From: Patulibacter minatonensis DSM 18081
Lineage (GTDB): Bacteria; Actinomycetota; Thermoleophilia; Solirubrobacterales; Solirubrobacteraceae
Assembly: GCF_000519325.1 (NCBI RefSeq)
Contig: NZ_KI912613.1
Coordinates: forward strand, 4,223,129 to 4,287,128
Length of the DNA stretch: 64,000 nt
Direction of reading: 5' to 3'
The notes beneath the pieces are model-generated. The model was given only the letters and a program-made list of their open reading frames with translations. It was not told the DNA's origin and searched no databases. The translations under genes and the position numbers were made by a program. Position 1 is the stretch's first letter; each line of letters opens with the position of its first letter. Below, piece by piece: positions 34,118 through 43,232 of this stretch.

Positions 34118-36448
34118 GTGGGATACCAGGAACGAACGACACCGGCACCGCAGCTCGCGGTGCGGATCGCGGCCTTCGGGATCGTGGCGTTCGGCGTCTT
34201 CGCGATCCTGTTCCTGCGCCTGTGGTTCCTCCAGGTGCTGCAGGGCGACCAGTACCGCGCGGAGGCCCTGCGCAACGGGGAGCGCATCGTCCGCACCGCC
34301 GCGCCACGGGGCGCGATCGTCGACCGCGAGCGCCGGGCGCTGGTCACCAACGAGGCCCAGACGGTCGTGACGCTGCGTCCCGAGGTCGTCCCGGACGCCG
34401 ACCGCAGCCGGATCGCCGGCTGGGGCCAGGCGCAGGGCACCTACGACGTGGCGCTGCAGCGCGGCATCGACCGCATCGTGGACGCCCGCCGGGCACGCGA
34501 GGCGGCGCGGGCGAAGGCCCGCAGCAAGGCCGCGACCGACCGGCTGCAACGACGCCTGGACGCCGAGACCCCCGCGCAGTTCCGCGCGCGCACCCGCGCC
34601 GACGCCCGCCGGCGGAAGGCGCAGCTCGCGGCGGCCCGGCGTCGCACCGTCCGACGGCTCGCGCGCACCGGTCCGCGGGACCCGCGCAACCTCACGTTCT
34701 CGCGCGACGCGTCACCGGGGATGACCTCCCTGCTGCGCCGCCTGTCGGAGCCGCTCGAGGTCTCCCCCGCCCGCATGTACCGGCGGCTCGTGACCAGCGT
34801 CGTGCGGCTCCCGTACGCCGACATCCCCCTGAAGAGCACGGGCATCGGCGACGCGCAGCGCAACTTCCTGCTGGAGCGCCGCCGCGCGTTCCCGGAGATC
34901 GAGGTCAAGCGGGACTACCGCCGGCACTACGTCGACGGCGGGATCGCGTCGCAGCTCTACGGCACGGTCAACGAGATCACGGCCTCGCAGCTGAAGGAGC
35001 GGAAGTACGCCGGGCTGCAGGCCGGGCAGAAGATCGGCCAGGACGGCCTGGAGTTCGAGTACAACGCCTACCTGCAGGGCAAGGACGGGGCCGAGCGCAT
35101 CGAGGTCGACGCGCAGGGCCGCCCGACCGGGCGCCGGACCCCGGGCCCCGTCGTCCCCGGGCTCCGCCTGCAGCTCTCGCTCGACAGCCGGCTCCAGCGC
35201 ACGGCCGAGCGGGCGATCGCGGAGACGATCCACGGGGACACCGACTCGAAGACCGGGTACCGCGCGGCCGGGTCGTTCGTCGCCATGGATCCCCGCAACG
35301 GCGAGCTCCTCGCGACGGGCTCCTACCCCACCGTGGACCTCAACCGCGTCTACGACCCGTCGCTCGCGCGCCGGACCTACGCCCGCATGGTCGGACGGGC
35401 CGCCGGCGCGCCGCTCTACGACCGCGCGACCCGCGGCCAGTACGCGATCGGCTCGACGTTCAAGATCGTGACGGCGCTCGCGGGGCTCTCCTCCGGCCTG
35501 ATCACGCCGGGCAGCCGCGACGGCGGCGGCGCCTGCATCAAGGTCGGGCGCGAGGACCAGGCGTTCTGCAACGCCGGCAAGGCGGACCTCGGCACCTCGA
35601 ACCTGGAGCGCGCGCTCCAGGTGTCCTCCGACGTCTACTTCTACGAGATCGGTCGCGACGTCTTCCAGAAGCCGGGGCAGCAGATCCAGAGCTGGGCGCG
35701 CCGGTTCGGCTACGGACGCCCGAGCGGTGTCGACCTGCCGGGAGAGTCCCCCGGGGTGATCCCGGACGCGAAGTGGCGGACGAAGCGCAACGCCGAGGAA
35801 CTGGCGTGCCGGAAGCAGCGGCACGTCGACTCCTGCGGGCTCGTGTTCTCGCCCGACGGGCAGTTCCTGCAGGGCGACAACATCAACCTGGCGATCGGGC
35901 AGGGCGACTTCCTCGCCACCCCGCTCCAGGTCGCCGTGTCCTACGCCGGGCTGTACGACCCGCCGGGCTCCTCCAGCCCCGACCTCCACTTCCCGACGCC
36001 GCACCTGGGGATGGAGATCCAGGAGTCCGACGGCCGGCTGCGCGACCGGTTCAAGGCCGCGCCGCGCCGGACCGTCCGGGTCCCCGACCCGTCGTGGAAG
36101 AAGGACATCCTGGACGGACTGCACGAGGTGACCTCGACCTCCGCCGGCACCGCCGGCCGCGTCTTCTCCGGCTGGGACCAGGGCGCCTTCCCCGTCTACG
36201 GCAAGACCGGCACGGCACAGCGGTGCGCGACGGCCGCGGGCTCGACGTGCCCGGACCAGGCGTGGTTCGCGGCGATGGTCCCGGACCGCGACCGCCCGAT
36301 CGTCGTCGTCGCGACGGTCGAGAACGGCGAGTTCGGCGCGACGACCGCGGGGCCGATCGTCTGCCGCGTCCTGCGGGCGTGGTACCGCCAGTCCTCGTCG
36401 TCCGCGAGATGCACGGACAAGCAGGGCAGCGTCAACCGCACCGAGTAG
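34118..36448 (+). CDS. mrdA: Penicillin-binding protein 2 (elongation transpeptidase)
   Basis: A 776-residue class B PBP that cross-links peptidoglycan during side-wall growth. A single N-terminal membrane helix (VRIAAFGIVAFGVFAILFLRLWFLQVL) precedes the dimerisation domain. The transpeptidase domain has Ser446-T-F-Lys449, S503-S-D505 (the PBP2-type SxD) and Lys696-T-G. The pedestal region (about 130-200) holds an unusually long Arg/Ala-rich helical insert. The GTG at 34118 is chosen because the membrane helix follows shortly; a GTG at 34040, 9 nt behind a TAGCGT, is also in frame. No rodA, mreC or mreD is adjacent, unlike the usual cluster. Confidence 0.93.
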   Translation: MGYQERTTPAPQLAVRIAAFGIVAFGVFAILFLRLWFLQVLQGDQYRAEALRNGERIVRTAAPRGAIVDRERRALVTNEAQTVVTLRPEVVPDADRSRIAGWGQAQGTYDVALQRGIDRIVDARRAREAARAKARSKAATDRLQRRLDAETPAQFRARTRADARRRKAQLAAARRRTVRRLARTGPRDPRNLTFSRDASPGMTSLLRRLSEPLEVSPARMYRRLVTSVVRLPYADIPLKSTGIGDAQRNFLLERRRAFPEIEVKRDYRRHYVDGGIASQLYGTVNEITASQLKERKYAGLQAGQKIGQDGLEFEYNAYLQGKDGAERIEVDAQGRPTGRRTPGPVVPGLRLQLSLDSRLQRTAERAIAETIHGDTDSKTGYRAAGSFVAMDPRNGELLATGSYPTVDLNRVYDPSLARRTYARMVGRAAGAPLYDRATRGQYAIGSTFKIVTALAGLSSGLITPGSRDGGGACIKVGREDQAFCNAGKADLGTSNLERALQVSSDVYFYEIGRDVFQKPGQQIQSWARRFGYGRPSGVDLPGESPGVIPDAKWRTKRNAEELACRKQRHVDSCGLVFSPDGQFLQGDNINLAIGQGDFLATPLQVAVSYAGLYDPPGSSSPDLHFPTPHLGMEIQESDGRLRDRFKAAPRRTVRVPDPSWKKDILDGLHEVTSTSAGTAGRVFSGWDQGAFPVYGKTGTAQRCATAAGSTCPDQAWFAAMVPDRDRPIVVVATVENGEFGATTAGPIVCRVLRAWYRQSSSSARCTDKQGSVNRTE

Positions 36449-36521
36449 CCGGCCACCGATACCGGACTGATCCGCGGGCGACCCGGACCCGACCCCGCAC
36501 GTCCGCATCATCGACGGTGCG

Positions 36522-38861
36522 ATGCACGACGCGCGCCCGGAGTACGATCGACGGGCGTCCCCGGACGTCCCCCAGCCTTCCCGTTCGCTCCCCACGACCG
36601 GACCCGACCTGGCGCCCCTCCGCGGGGTGCCGACCATCGCCCACCCGGAAGCCGCCCCGAACGTGACGAGCAACAGCCACCTCCGCACGGTGACGGGGTC
36701 GCCGCGGACGTCGGCGGCCGGCGCGCTCGCGGACCCCGCGCGGCTCGACGTGCTCCGGCGACTCGGGCTGATGGGCGCCCTGCCCGACGACGCGTTCGAC
36801 CGCGTCACGCGCCTGGCGACGAAGCTGACCGGCGCACCGATCAGCCTGGCGGTCCTCGTCGACGACGAGCGCCAGTGGTTCGCCGGGCAGACGGGGCTCG
36901 CGGAGCCGTGGGCGACCCGCCGTCAGACCCCGCTCAGCCACTCGTTCTGCCAGCACGTCGTGAGCGACGCCGCGCCGCTCGTCGTCACCGACGCCCGGGA
37001 CGACGACCGGCTGCGGGACAACCGCGCCATCCCCGACCTCGGTGTGATCGCCTACGCCGGTGTCCCGCTCGTCTGCGGCGGCGTGGCGGTCGGGTCGCTC
37101 TGTCTGATCGACGGGGAGCCGCACGAATGGTCGGCGGACGAGCTCGACGTCCTGCGCGACCTCGCCGCGATGACCACGACCGAGCTCGAGCTGCGCCTGG
37201 CGATCGTGGACCAGGAGGCCGCAGGCCGCGCACGCGTCCGCGAGCAGGAGGCCCTCCGAGCCGTGGCGACGCTCGTCGCCGGGCAAGGCCCGCCGAGGGC
37301 GGTCTTCGCGGCGGCCGCGGAGCACGTCGCCCACGTCTGCTCCGCGGCGATGAGCCGCGTCGTGCGTCTCGAGCCCGACGGGACGACGCGGCTGGTCGGC
37401 GCCTGGGCGCAGGACGCGCCGTCCGCGCCAGAGGTCGGGCGCGCGGTCGTCCTCGACGAGGGGACCGCGATCGCCACCGTGGTCCGGACCCGCCGGCCCG
37501 CCGCCGTCAGCGGTCGCGGCGTCCCGGCCGATGCGGCGGAGCTCGACGATCCCGCCGCGGCGATGCGGGCCGGTGCCGCCGCGCCGATCGAGGTCGACGG
37601 ACGCTTCTGGGGGGCCATCAGCGTCGGGTGGGAGGACGCCGCGACCGTCGACCGCGAGGAGATCTCCCGCGTCACGCGCTTCGCCGACCTCGTCAGCCTG
37701 GCCGTCACCGGTGCGGAGGCCCGCCAACAGCTCTCCGAGCTCGCGTTCACCGACCACCTCACCGGCCTGCACAACCAGCGGGCGTTCTCCGACCGGCTCG
37801 AGGAGGAGGTCCGCCGCTGCCGCCGCTACCGCCGCCCGCTGAGCCTGGTGGTCTTCGACCTCGACCACTTCAAGCTCATCAACGACACGCACGGGCACGA
37901 GTCCGGCAACCGGGCGCTCGCCGAGTTCGCCGAGCGGCTCGTGGCCGTGCGGCGCGGCAGCGACGTGATCGCCCGCGTCGGCGGCGAGGAGTTCGCCTGG
38001 ATGCTGCCGGAGACCGACGGCCGCTCGGCGATGGTCGCGGCGGAACGGGCGCGCGCCGCGATCTCCGACCTGCCGTTCTCGGACGTGGGCCGCATCACGA
38101 GCTCGGTCGGCATCTGCTCGCTCGACGACGCCGACGATGCGCAGCAGCTCTACCGCCACGCCGACCTGGCGCTCTACTGGGCGAAGGCGGCCGGACGCAA
38201 CACCATCGTCCGGTACACGCCCGAGCTCATCAGCGCGCCGCCGGGCGGCGCCGCGATGCACCGCCTGGAGTCCGCGAAGACGCTCGCCGCGGTCCGGGCG
38301 CTGGCGAGTGCGGTCGACGCCAAGGACCCCTCGACGCAGCGGCACTCCGAGCGGGTGGCGGAGCTGGCGGGCGAGCTCGCGCGGACGCTGGGCTGGGACC
38401 CGGCGCGCGTCGTGCTCCTGCACAGCGCGGCGCTGGTGCACGACGTCGGCAAGATCGGGGTGCCGGACACCATCCTCCTGAAGCCGGCGAAGCTCACGGA
38501 CGCCGAGTACGAGCAGGTCAAGACCCACGCCGCGCTCGGCGCCGAGATGGTCGCCGACCTCCTGAGCCGCGAGCAGGTCCTCTGGATCCGCCACCACCAC
38601 GAGCGGCACGACGGTCACGGCTATCCCGACGGCGTCGCGGACGACCAGATCTCCGACGGCGCGAAGATCATGGCGGTGGCCGACGCCTGGGACGCGATGA
38701 CCGGCGCACGCCCCTACGGCCGGCCGCGGCCGCTGGCGGAGGCGATCGAGGAGATGCGCCGGGGCGCGGGGTCGCAGTTCGACCCCACCGCCATCGAGGC
38801 GCTGCTGCTGCTGCACCAGCGCGGCGGCCTGCGCGTGGCGTCGTCGGACCCGACCACGTAG
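36522..38861 (+). CDS. GAF-GAF-GGDEF-HD-GYP cyclic-di-GMP signalling protein
   Basis: A 779-residue cytoplasmic protein. Two GAF sensor domains come first (about 75-230 and 245-405; the first has LVDDERQWFAGQTGL and LSHSFCQHVV, common in cyclic-nucleotide or redox GAFs). A GGDEF domain (about 410-570) follows with intact GGEEF at 487-491. The HD-GYP domain (about 590-760) has HD at 640-641 (HDVGKIGVPD) and HHERHDGHGYPDG. It may thus both make and degrade c-di-GMP, switching on its GAF signals. Possible starts are ATG 36522, GTG 36627 and GTG 36663; a TACGAT -10 at 36543-36548 would favour a later one. Confidence 0.94.
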   Translation: MHDARPEYDRRASPDVPQPSRSLPTTGPDLAPLRGVPTIAHPEAAPNVTSNSHLRTVTGSPRTSAAGALADPARLDVLRRLGLMGALPDDAFDRVTRLATKLTGAPISLAVLVDDERQWFAGQTGLAEPWATRRQTPLSHSFCQHVVSDAAPLVVTDARDDDRLRDNRAIPDLGVIAYAGVPLVCGGVAVGSLCLIDGEPHEWSADELDVLRDLAAMTTTELELRLAIVDQEAAGRARVREQEALRAVATLVAGQGPPRAVFAAAAEHVAHVCSAAMSRVVRLEPDGTTRLVGAWAQDAPSAPEVGRAVVLDEGTAIATVVRTRRPAAVSGRGVPADAAELDDPAAAMRAGAAAPIEVDGRFWGAISVGWEDAATVDREEISRVTRFADLVSLAVTGAEARQQLSELAFTDHLTGLHNQRAFSDRLEEEVRRCRRYRRPLSLVVFDLDHFKLINDTHGHESGNRALAEFAERLVAVRRGSDVIARVGGEEFAWMLPETDGRSAMVAAERARAAISDLPFSDVGRITSSVGICSLDDADDAQQLYRHADLALYWAKAAGRNTIVRYTPELISAPPGGAAMHRLESAKTLAAVRALASAVDAKDPSTQRHSERVAELAGELARTLGWDPARVVLLHSAALVHDVGKIGVPDTILLKPAKLTDAEYEQVKTHAALGAEMVADLLSREQVLWIRHHHERHDGHGYPDGVADDQISDGAKIMAVADAWDAMTGARPYGRPRPLAEAIEEMRRGAGSQFDPTAIEALLLLHQRGGLRVASSDPTT

Positions 38862-38915
38862 GCGTCCCGCGACGAGGCTCGGCCGGTCGCCCCCGGCAGG
38901 GTGCGTGCGGGCGGG

Positions 38916-39905
38916 TCAGCCCCGTGGAGCCAGAAGCCCCTGGATCCCGGAGAACAGCGGGTCGAGCAGGTCGCGCAGCGCCCCGAGCCCCGAGCCCTTC
39001 GGTCGGACCTGCCAGTCGGGCGACTCCTCCATCGTCGGCAGGGCGATCACCCGCGTCTGCCCGGTGCCGTCGGCTCGCATCCGGTACGCCTCGTAGTTGC
39101 CGTCCCGTCCACTCGTGAACGCGATCGAGCGGCCGTCGGGCGAGAACGAGGGGCCCTCGTCGACGCCGGCGGTCGTGGTCAGGCGGCGTTGTCCGGCGCC
39201 CGTCGCCCGCATGATCCAGACGTCCTTCGTGGCGTCGGCGTCCAGCACCGACCCGCGCTCGAACGCGATGCGGCGCCCGTCCGGCGACCAGGACGGCGCG
39301 GAGTCGTACCCCGGGTCGTGGGTCAGCCGTGCCGGCGAGCCGCCGTCAGCCCGGGACACGTAGACCTCGTACTGGCCGTCGCGGTCGCTGGAGAACGCCA
39401 GCCGACGCCCGTCGGGCGAGAAGCCCGGGTACCGCTCGTCCGCGTCCGGGGTCGTGACGAGCGCGTGTGCGTCGGTGCCGTCGGCGTCCATCACCCAGAC
39501 GTCCGAGCGCGCGGCGCCGCGCTCCCCGCGGCGGAAGACGATCCTCGTCCCGTCCGGCGACCACCCCGGCTGCGACTCGTTCTCGGTGCTCGAGCTGACG
39601 CGCCGCGACGCGCCGGAGGCGACGTCGGTGACGTAGACCTGGAACGGCGCACCGGCCGCGGGGCGCCTCCGGTACGCGACGTACCGGCCGTCCGGCGACC
39701 ACGAGGCCTGGGCCTCCTCGACGTCCGGGGTCGAGGTGATCCGCAGCAGCCCCGAGCCGTCGGGCTGGACGGACCACAGGTCGTCCTGGCTGGAGAACGC
39801 TATGCGGCCGTCGAGGCCCGGGGTCGTGGCACCCGCCGTCGCCGGCAGGACACCGGCGACGGCGACGCTGCCGACGAGGACGAGGAGGGACGCGCGCACG
39901 GACAT
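38916..39905 (-). CDS. Exported TolB-like beta-propeller protein
   Basis: A 329-residue protein with a signal peptide (ASLLVLVGSVAVAGVLPATAGA). About six PD40/WD40-like blades follow, each with the motif WSPDGRRIAF or FSPDGRSIAF preceded by a D-x-W strand: GRIAFSSQDDLWSV, ASWSPDGRYVAYRR, GWSPDGTRIVF, GFSPDGRRLAF and others. No TolR/Pal or Tol system is nearby, so it is not the proteobacterial TolB; it more likely binds a protein or glycan outside the cell. The ATG is set by a -10 box 7 nt upstream. Confidence 0.9.
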   Translation of the reverse strand: MSVRASLLVLVGSVAVAGVLPATAGATTPGLDGRIAFSSQDDLWSVQPDGSGLLRITSTPDVEEAQASWSPDGRYVAYRRRPAAGAPFQVYVTDVASGASRRVSSSTENESQPGWSPDGTRIVFRRGERGAARSDVWVMDADGTDAHALVTTPDADERYPGFSPDGRRLAFSSDRDGQYEVYVSRADGGSPARLTHDPGYDSAPSWSPDGRRIAFERGSVLDADATKDVWIMRATGAGQRRLTTTAGVDEGPSFSPDGRSIAFTSGRDGNYEAYRMRADGTGQTRVIALPTMEESPDWQVRPKGSGLGALRDLLDPLFSGIQGLLAPRG

Positions 39906-39918
39906 GCGCGCGAGCCTA
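39906..39918 (-). promoter_or_regulatory. -10 box, near-leaderless start of the propeller gene
   Basis: On the minus strand TAGGCT (39913-39918) ends 7 nt before the ATG at 39905. It overlaps the final codons of the PRC-barrel gene upstream. Confidence 0.45.
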
Positions 39919-40683
39919 CGGGCTGTCGGGGCTCTCGGGGGCCTCGAGCTCGTCCTGCGCGGTCGACGGGCTGGTCGGGCCCGACTCGGGGGTCGCCTTG
40001 GCGCCGCCCGTCGGGATCTCGATGTGCCCGAGCCCGTGGGCCCGCGCGGCGTCGGTGTCGGGGGCGCCGGCCGGCTTGGGCACGTCGCTCACGGGCTGCT
40101 CGCGACCGTCGGGCGCGCCCGGGGGCTTGGGCACGTCGTCGGAGGAGCCGTCCCCCTCGACGTGCGGGAGCCCGGCGGGCGCGGGGACGTCGCCGGAGGC
40201 CGGCGGGGCCTCGCCGTCCGGCGGGACCGGATCCTCGGTGTCGCTGCGGCCGGTCGGCCCCTCGGGCCCGCGCCGCTCGTGGTCGACCGGGGCCGCCTCG
40301 CCGATCGCATCGCCCCCGTCGCGGGACTCGCGCGGCGAGATCACGCCGGAGTCCTGCGGGACATCGTCGTGCGTGCGCTGCCCGTAGTGGGCGACGAGGC
40401 GCTGCTCCTCCTCCGGGCTGAGCTCGTGCTCGGCGTCGACGTCCGGGGCGTCCTTCACCGTCGACTTGTCGTACGGCACCGACAGGGCGCCGTCGACGTC
40501 GCGGGCGTCCCCGATGGGCACGAACGACGACCGCAGGCCGAAGAGCCCCGTGTTGACGATCGCCCACGCGGGCTCGCCCGAGTCCGCCCCCCGGAGGACC
40601 TCGTCGATCTTGCCGATCTTCTCGCCGTCGGCGCCGACGACCTGTCGGCCGTGCAGGTCCGCGGCCTCGTGGAGCTTCGTCAT
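39916..40683 (-). CDS. PRC-barrel domain protein with acidic, repetitive tail
   Basis: A 255-residue protein. Residues about 5-80 form a PRC barrel (LHGRQVVGADGEKIGKIDEVL, then FGLRSSFVPIGDARDVDGALSVPYDKS), a small adaptor fold known from photosynthetic reaction centres and RimM. The rest is a low-complexity tail rich in Pro/Gly/Asp/Glu with repeated VPKPPGAPD and VPKPAGAPD units. Stress-associated PRC proteins of this layout are common in actinobacteria; no function is known. AGGG lies 8 nt before the ATG. Confidence 0.82.
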   Translation of the reverse strand: MTKLHEAADLHGRQVVGADGEKIGKIDEVLRGADSGEPAWAIVNTGLFGLRSSFVPIGDARDVDGALSVPYDKSTVKDAPDVDAEHELSPEEEQRLVAHYGQRTHDDVPQDSGVISPRESRDGGDAIGEAAPVDHERRGPEGPTGRSDTEDPVPPDGEAPPASGDVPAPAGLPHVEGDGSSDDVPKPPGAPDGREQPVSDVPKPAGAPDTDAARAHGLGHIEIPTGGAKATPESGPTSPSTAQDELEAPESPDSP

Positions 40684-40872
40684 GGGGTGCCCTTCCGTGT
40701 GTGCGGTCTCCGGCCCGCGCGTCCCACGGGACGTCGGCCGACCGGCTTCTGCGCGCCCGCTACCCGACCGCGAAGCGGACGAACGTCACACGACACGATC
40801 GCGGACGGGGTGCGCCCGGACGCAGCCGCGGAGACCGGGGCGCGCGTGCGCCACCCCGGGCGAGCCGGCCGG

Positions 40873-41076
40873 TCAGTCGTTGCGAGCGCCGCCGCGGCGG
40901 TCCCGCACGTCCCGGACCGTCGCCCGGCGCGCCCAGCCGTCGCGGCGCGAGCGCGGGACGGGCGGGCCCTGCCGGAGCCGCTCGTCGAGGTCCACCGACC
41001 GCCGCGACGATCGGGCACGCGCCGGCTCGACGCGGCGTGAACGGGTCGTGGTCCGGCGAGGGTCGCGGTCTTCCAT
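40873..41076 (-). CDS. Small basic protein, 67 residues (paralogue of the gene at 4098)
   Basis: No known family recognised. It is strongly basic (EDRDPRRTTTRSRRVEPARARSSRRS) and carries GPPVPRSRRDGWARRATVRDV, which matches the PPV-RxRR-x-GW-x-RR-x-T core of the 68-residue protein at 4098-4304. The start is supported by TAGGTT 7 nt before the ATG. There is no membrane segment, and nucleic-acid binding is only a guess from charge. Confidence 0.5.
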   Translation of the reverse strand: MEDRDPRRTTTRSRRVEPARARSSRRSVDLDERLRQGPPVPRSRRDGWARRATVRDVRDRRGGARND

Positions 41077-41089
41077 GGCGGCCAACCTA
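41077..41089 (-). promoter_or_regulatory. -10 box, near-leaderless start of the 67-residue gene
   Basis: On the minus strand TAGGTT (41084-41089) ends 7 nt before the ATG at 41076; no clear Shine-Dalgarno. Confidence 0.4.
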
Positions 41090-41196
41090 GCCGCTCGCGG
41101 GCCGCGGGTGGTGACGATTCTGCGCAGACCGGCCGGCCCGCCCCTTCCGTCCGGTTTGCAGGGAGGATTCACGCGGCCGACGCCGTACACGCCTGG

Positions 41197-42717
41197 ATGA
41201 GCACCTTCAGCGGGAGGACCGGGGGCCACCGGCCCGCGGTCGCGGGCCCGTCGCCCGCCGTGCGGTTCCTGGAGCGCCGGTCGACGATCACCGCCGCGCT
41301 CGCGGTCGTCGCCGTCGTCGGGGTGACGGACGTCGTGCTCCTGGCCGGGCCCGACCGCGGCCGCGGGGCGATCGTCGGACCCGGGGGCGCGACCGGCCTC
41401 GCGTCGTCCGACGGCCGGCTGGCCGGTCCGCGCGTCGTCGCGCCCGGCGGCCGGGTGCGCATCGTCGCGCGGGGCGTCCGCGTCCCCGCACGGGTCCAGG
41501 AGCAGGTGGGCGGCCGGTGGGTCGCCCGCGGCGAGCCGATCACCACCGACGGTGGTGCCACGCGCTTCCGGATCCGCTCGACGACCGGCAGCGCCCCGCT
41601 GCGCGCGGTCGGGGCCGACGGCCGCGTCTCCGGGCGCCTCGACGTGCCGGTGCGGGCGTTGCGGCTCCTGGCCGTCGGGGACATCAACCTCTCGCCTGCG
41701 CCGCTCGGGTCCGTCGCCGGGACCGACGCCGCAGCGCCGTGGCGGAGCGTCGGGCCGCGCCTGCGCGGCGCCGACATCGCGTTCGGCAACCTCGAGACGG
41801 CGGTGTCGACGCGCGGGACCGCCGAGGCCAAGCAGTTCACCTTCCGCACCAGCCCGGCGGCGCTGCGCACGATGCGGAAGCGCTCCGGCATCGACGTCGT
41901 CAACCTGGCCAACAACCACACCGGCGACTTCGGGCGTCAGGCGACGACGGACACGCTCCGCCACGTGGCCGACAACGGGATCGTCGCCGTCGGCGCGGGC
42001 CGGGACGAGGACGACGCGCACCGACCCCGGATCGTGCGGCGCCTGGGCCTCAAGGTCGCGTTCGTGGGCTTCTCGACCGTCGAGCCGTCGGACTTCCGAG
42101 CCGGGCCGTCGACCCCCGGCATCGCGTGGGCGACGCCCGAGGCGGTCCGCACCGCCGTCCGCCGTGCCGCCGCGGAGGCGGACGTCGTGATCGCGACGTT
42201 CCACTGGGGGATCGAGCTGGCCCGCACCCCGACCGACCAGTCCGCGCAGCTCGCGCGGACGGCGATCCTGGCCGGTGCGACCGCCGTGATCGGCGGGCAC
42301 CCGCACGTGCTGCAGCCCGCGATCGGGGTCGGGAAGGACCGGCTGATCGCCTACAGCCTCGGCAACTTCGTCTTCCCGTCCCACTCCCCCGCGACCGCCG
42401 ACAGCGGGATCCTGCAGCTGCGGCTCGGCGCCGGGAAGGTCCTGTCGCACGCGTTCTTCCCCGCGACGATCCGGGGTGCGACGCCGGTGCTGCGGCCGGG
42501 CCCGCCGGACCCGTCGCCGTCGATCCCGACCTCGCCGGCCCCCGCGCCCCCCGCGCCCGCGCCGACACCGGGCGTCCCGGTGCCCGCGCCCGTGGCCCCC
42601 ACGCCGGCCGCGCCGACGGCCGCAGCACCGGCGACGCCCGCCGCACCGGCGACGCCCACTGCGCCGGCGGCCGCCGCTACGCCCGCGACGGGTCCGTCCG
42701 CAGCAGCGGGTCCCTGA
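41197..42717 (+). CDS. CapA-family metallophosphoesterase-like membrane protein
   Basis: A 506-residue protein. One N-terminal membrane helix (TITAALAVVAVVGVTDVVLLAG) precedes a small beta domain (about 80-150) and then a PGA_cap/CapA domain: LLAVGDINLSPAPLG, ADIAFGNLETAVS, VNLANNHTGDFG, ATFHWGIELA and VIGGHPHVLQP, ordered like calcineurin-fold metal ligands. CapA proteins take part in poly-gamma-glutamate export; none of capB, capC or capD is adjacent. The C-terminus is a long Pro/Ala/Thr tail suited to spanning the wall. A TACACG 5 nt before the ATG is a weak -10. Confidence 0.88.
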   Translation: MSTFSGRTGGHRPAVAGPSPAVRFLERRSTITAALAVVAVVGVTDVVLLAGPDRGRGAIVGPGGATGLASSDGRLAGPRVVAPGGRVRIVARGVRVPARVQEQVGGRWVARGEPITTDGGATRFRIRSTTGSAPLRAVGADGRVSGRLDVPVRALRLLAVGDINLSPAPLGSVAGTDAAAPWRSVGPRLRGADIAFGNLETAVSTRGTAEAKQFTFRTSPAALRTMRKRSGIDVVNLANNHTGDFGRQATTDTLRHVADNGIVAVGAGRDEDDAHRPRIVRRLGLKVAFVGFSTVEPSDFRAGPSTPGIAWATPEAVRTAVRRAAAEADVVIATFHWGIELARTPTDQSAQLARTAILAGATAVIGGHPHVLQPAIGVGKDRLIAYSLGNFVFPSHSPATADSGILQLRLGAGKVLSHAFFPATIRGATPVLRPGPPDPSPSIPTSPAPAPPAPAPTPGVPVPAPVAPTPAAPTAAAPATPAAPATPTAPAAAATPATGPSAAAGP

Positions 42718-43228
42718 CGGCCAGGCGGTCGAGCACGAGCGCCGTGCCGACGCGCTGCATCAGGAGGTACTCGCCGGCCGTCACGGACACGAGCTGCAGG
42801 ACCTCGACGGGTCCCGGCGGGTCGATCACCGGATCGGCCCGGACCCCGACGGCGACGAGGCCGGAACCCGCGCCGTCGACCGCGCCGCCCGGCGCCATCC
42901 GCGCCCCGGCGTGGAACGGCCGGCCGACCGACAGCGCCGTCCGCGCCGCGCCGTCCAGCAGGGAGAACGCCCAGGCCGGCGGCTCGTCGGCGGCCGGCAG
43001 GAGCACGGTCAGCTCGTGGCCGAGCGGACCGGCGTCCGGCGCGCCGTCCCGGCCCTGCGGGACCCGTGCGGCGAGCCCGATCGTGACGAGGTGCAGCAGC
43101 CCCTCGCCCCGATGGACGGCGATGCCCCGGAGCGCGCCGCCCCGATCGGCGGCGGCGATCCGGGCGCCGTCGCCGTAGTGCGCCGCGAACGCCGCCCGGA
43201 CGGCGTCGGGCGGCCCCTGGTCCGGCAC
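42677..43228 (-). CDS. Suppressor-of-fused (SUFU) domain protein
   Basis: A 183-residue protein with the bacterial SUFU pattern: GLLHLVTIGLAAR early, GHELTVLLPAADEPPAWAFSLLDGAARTALSVGRPFHAGARM in the centre and GPVEVLQLVSVTAGEYLLMQR near the end. SUFU proteins are often immunity or regulatory partners, but function in bacteria is largely untested. The GTG start is 4 nt after the stop of the ring-cleaving dioxygenase, so it is its operon partner. The last 41 bp overlap the 3' end of the convergent capA-like gene. Confidence 0.72.
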   Translation of the reverse strand: MPDQGPPDAVRAAFAAHYGDGARIAAADRGGALRGIAVHRGEGLLHLVTIGLAARVPQGRDGAPDAGPLGHELTVLLPAADEPPAWAFSLLDGAARTALSVGRPFHAGARMAPGGAVDGAGSGLVAVGVRADPVIDPPGPVEVLQLVSVTAGEYLLMQRVGTALVLDRLAVRDPLLRTDPSRA

Positions 43229-43232
43229 CCCG

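Noticed and set aside
38916..39905. TolB of a Tol-Pal system
   Set aside because: Only the propeller repeats match; there is no TolB N-terminal domain, no tolQRA/pal neighbours, and the organism appears to be Gram-positive-type.
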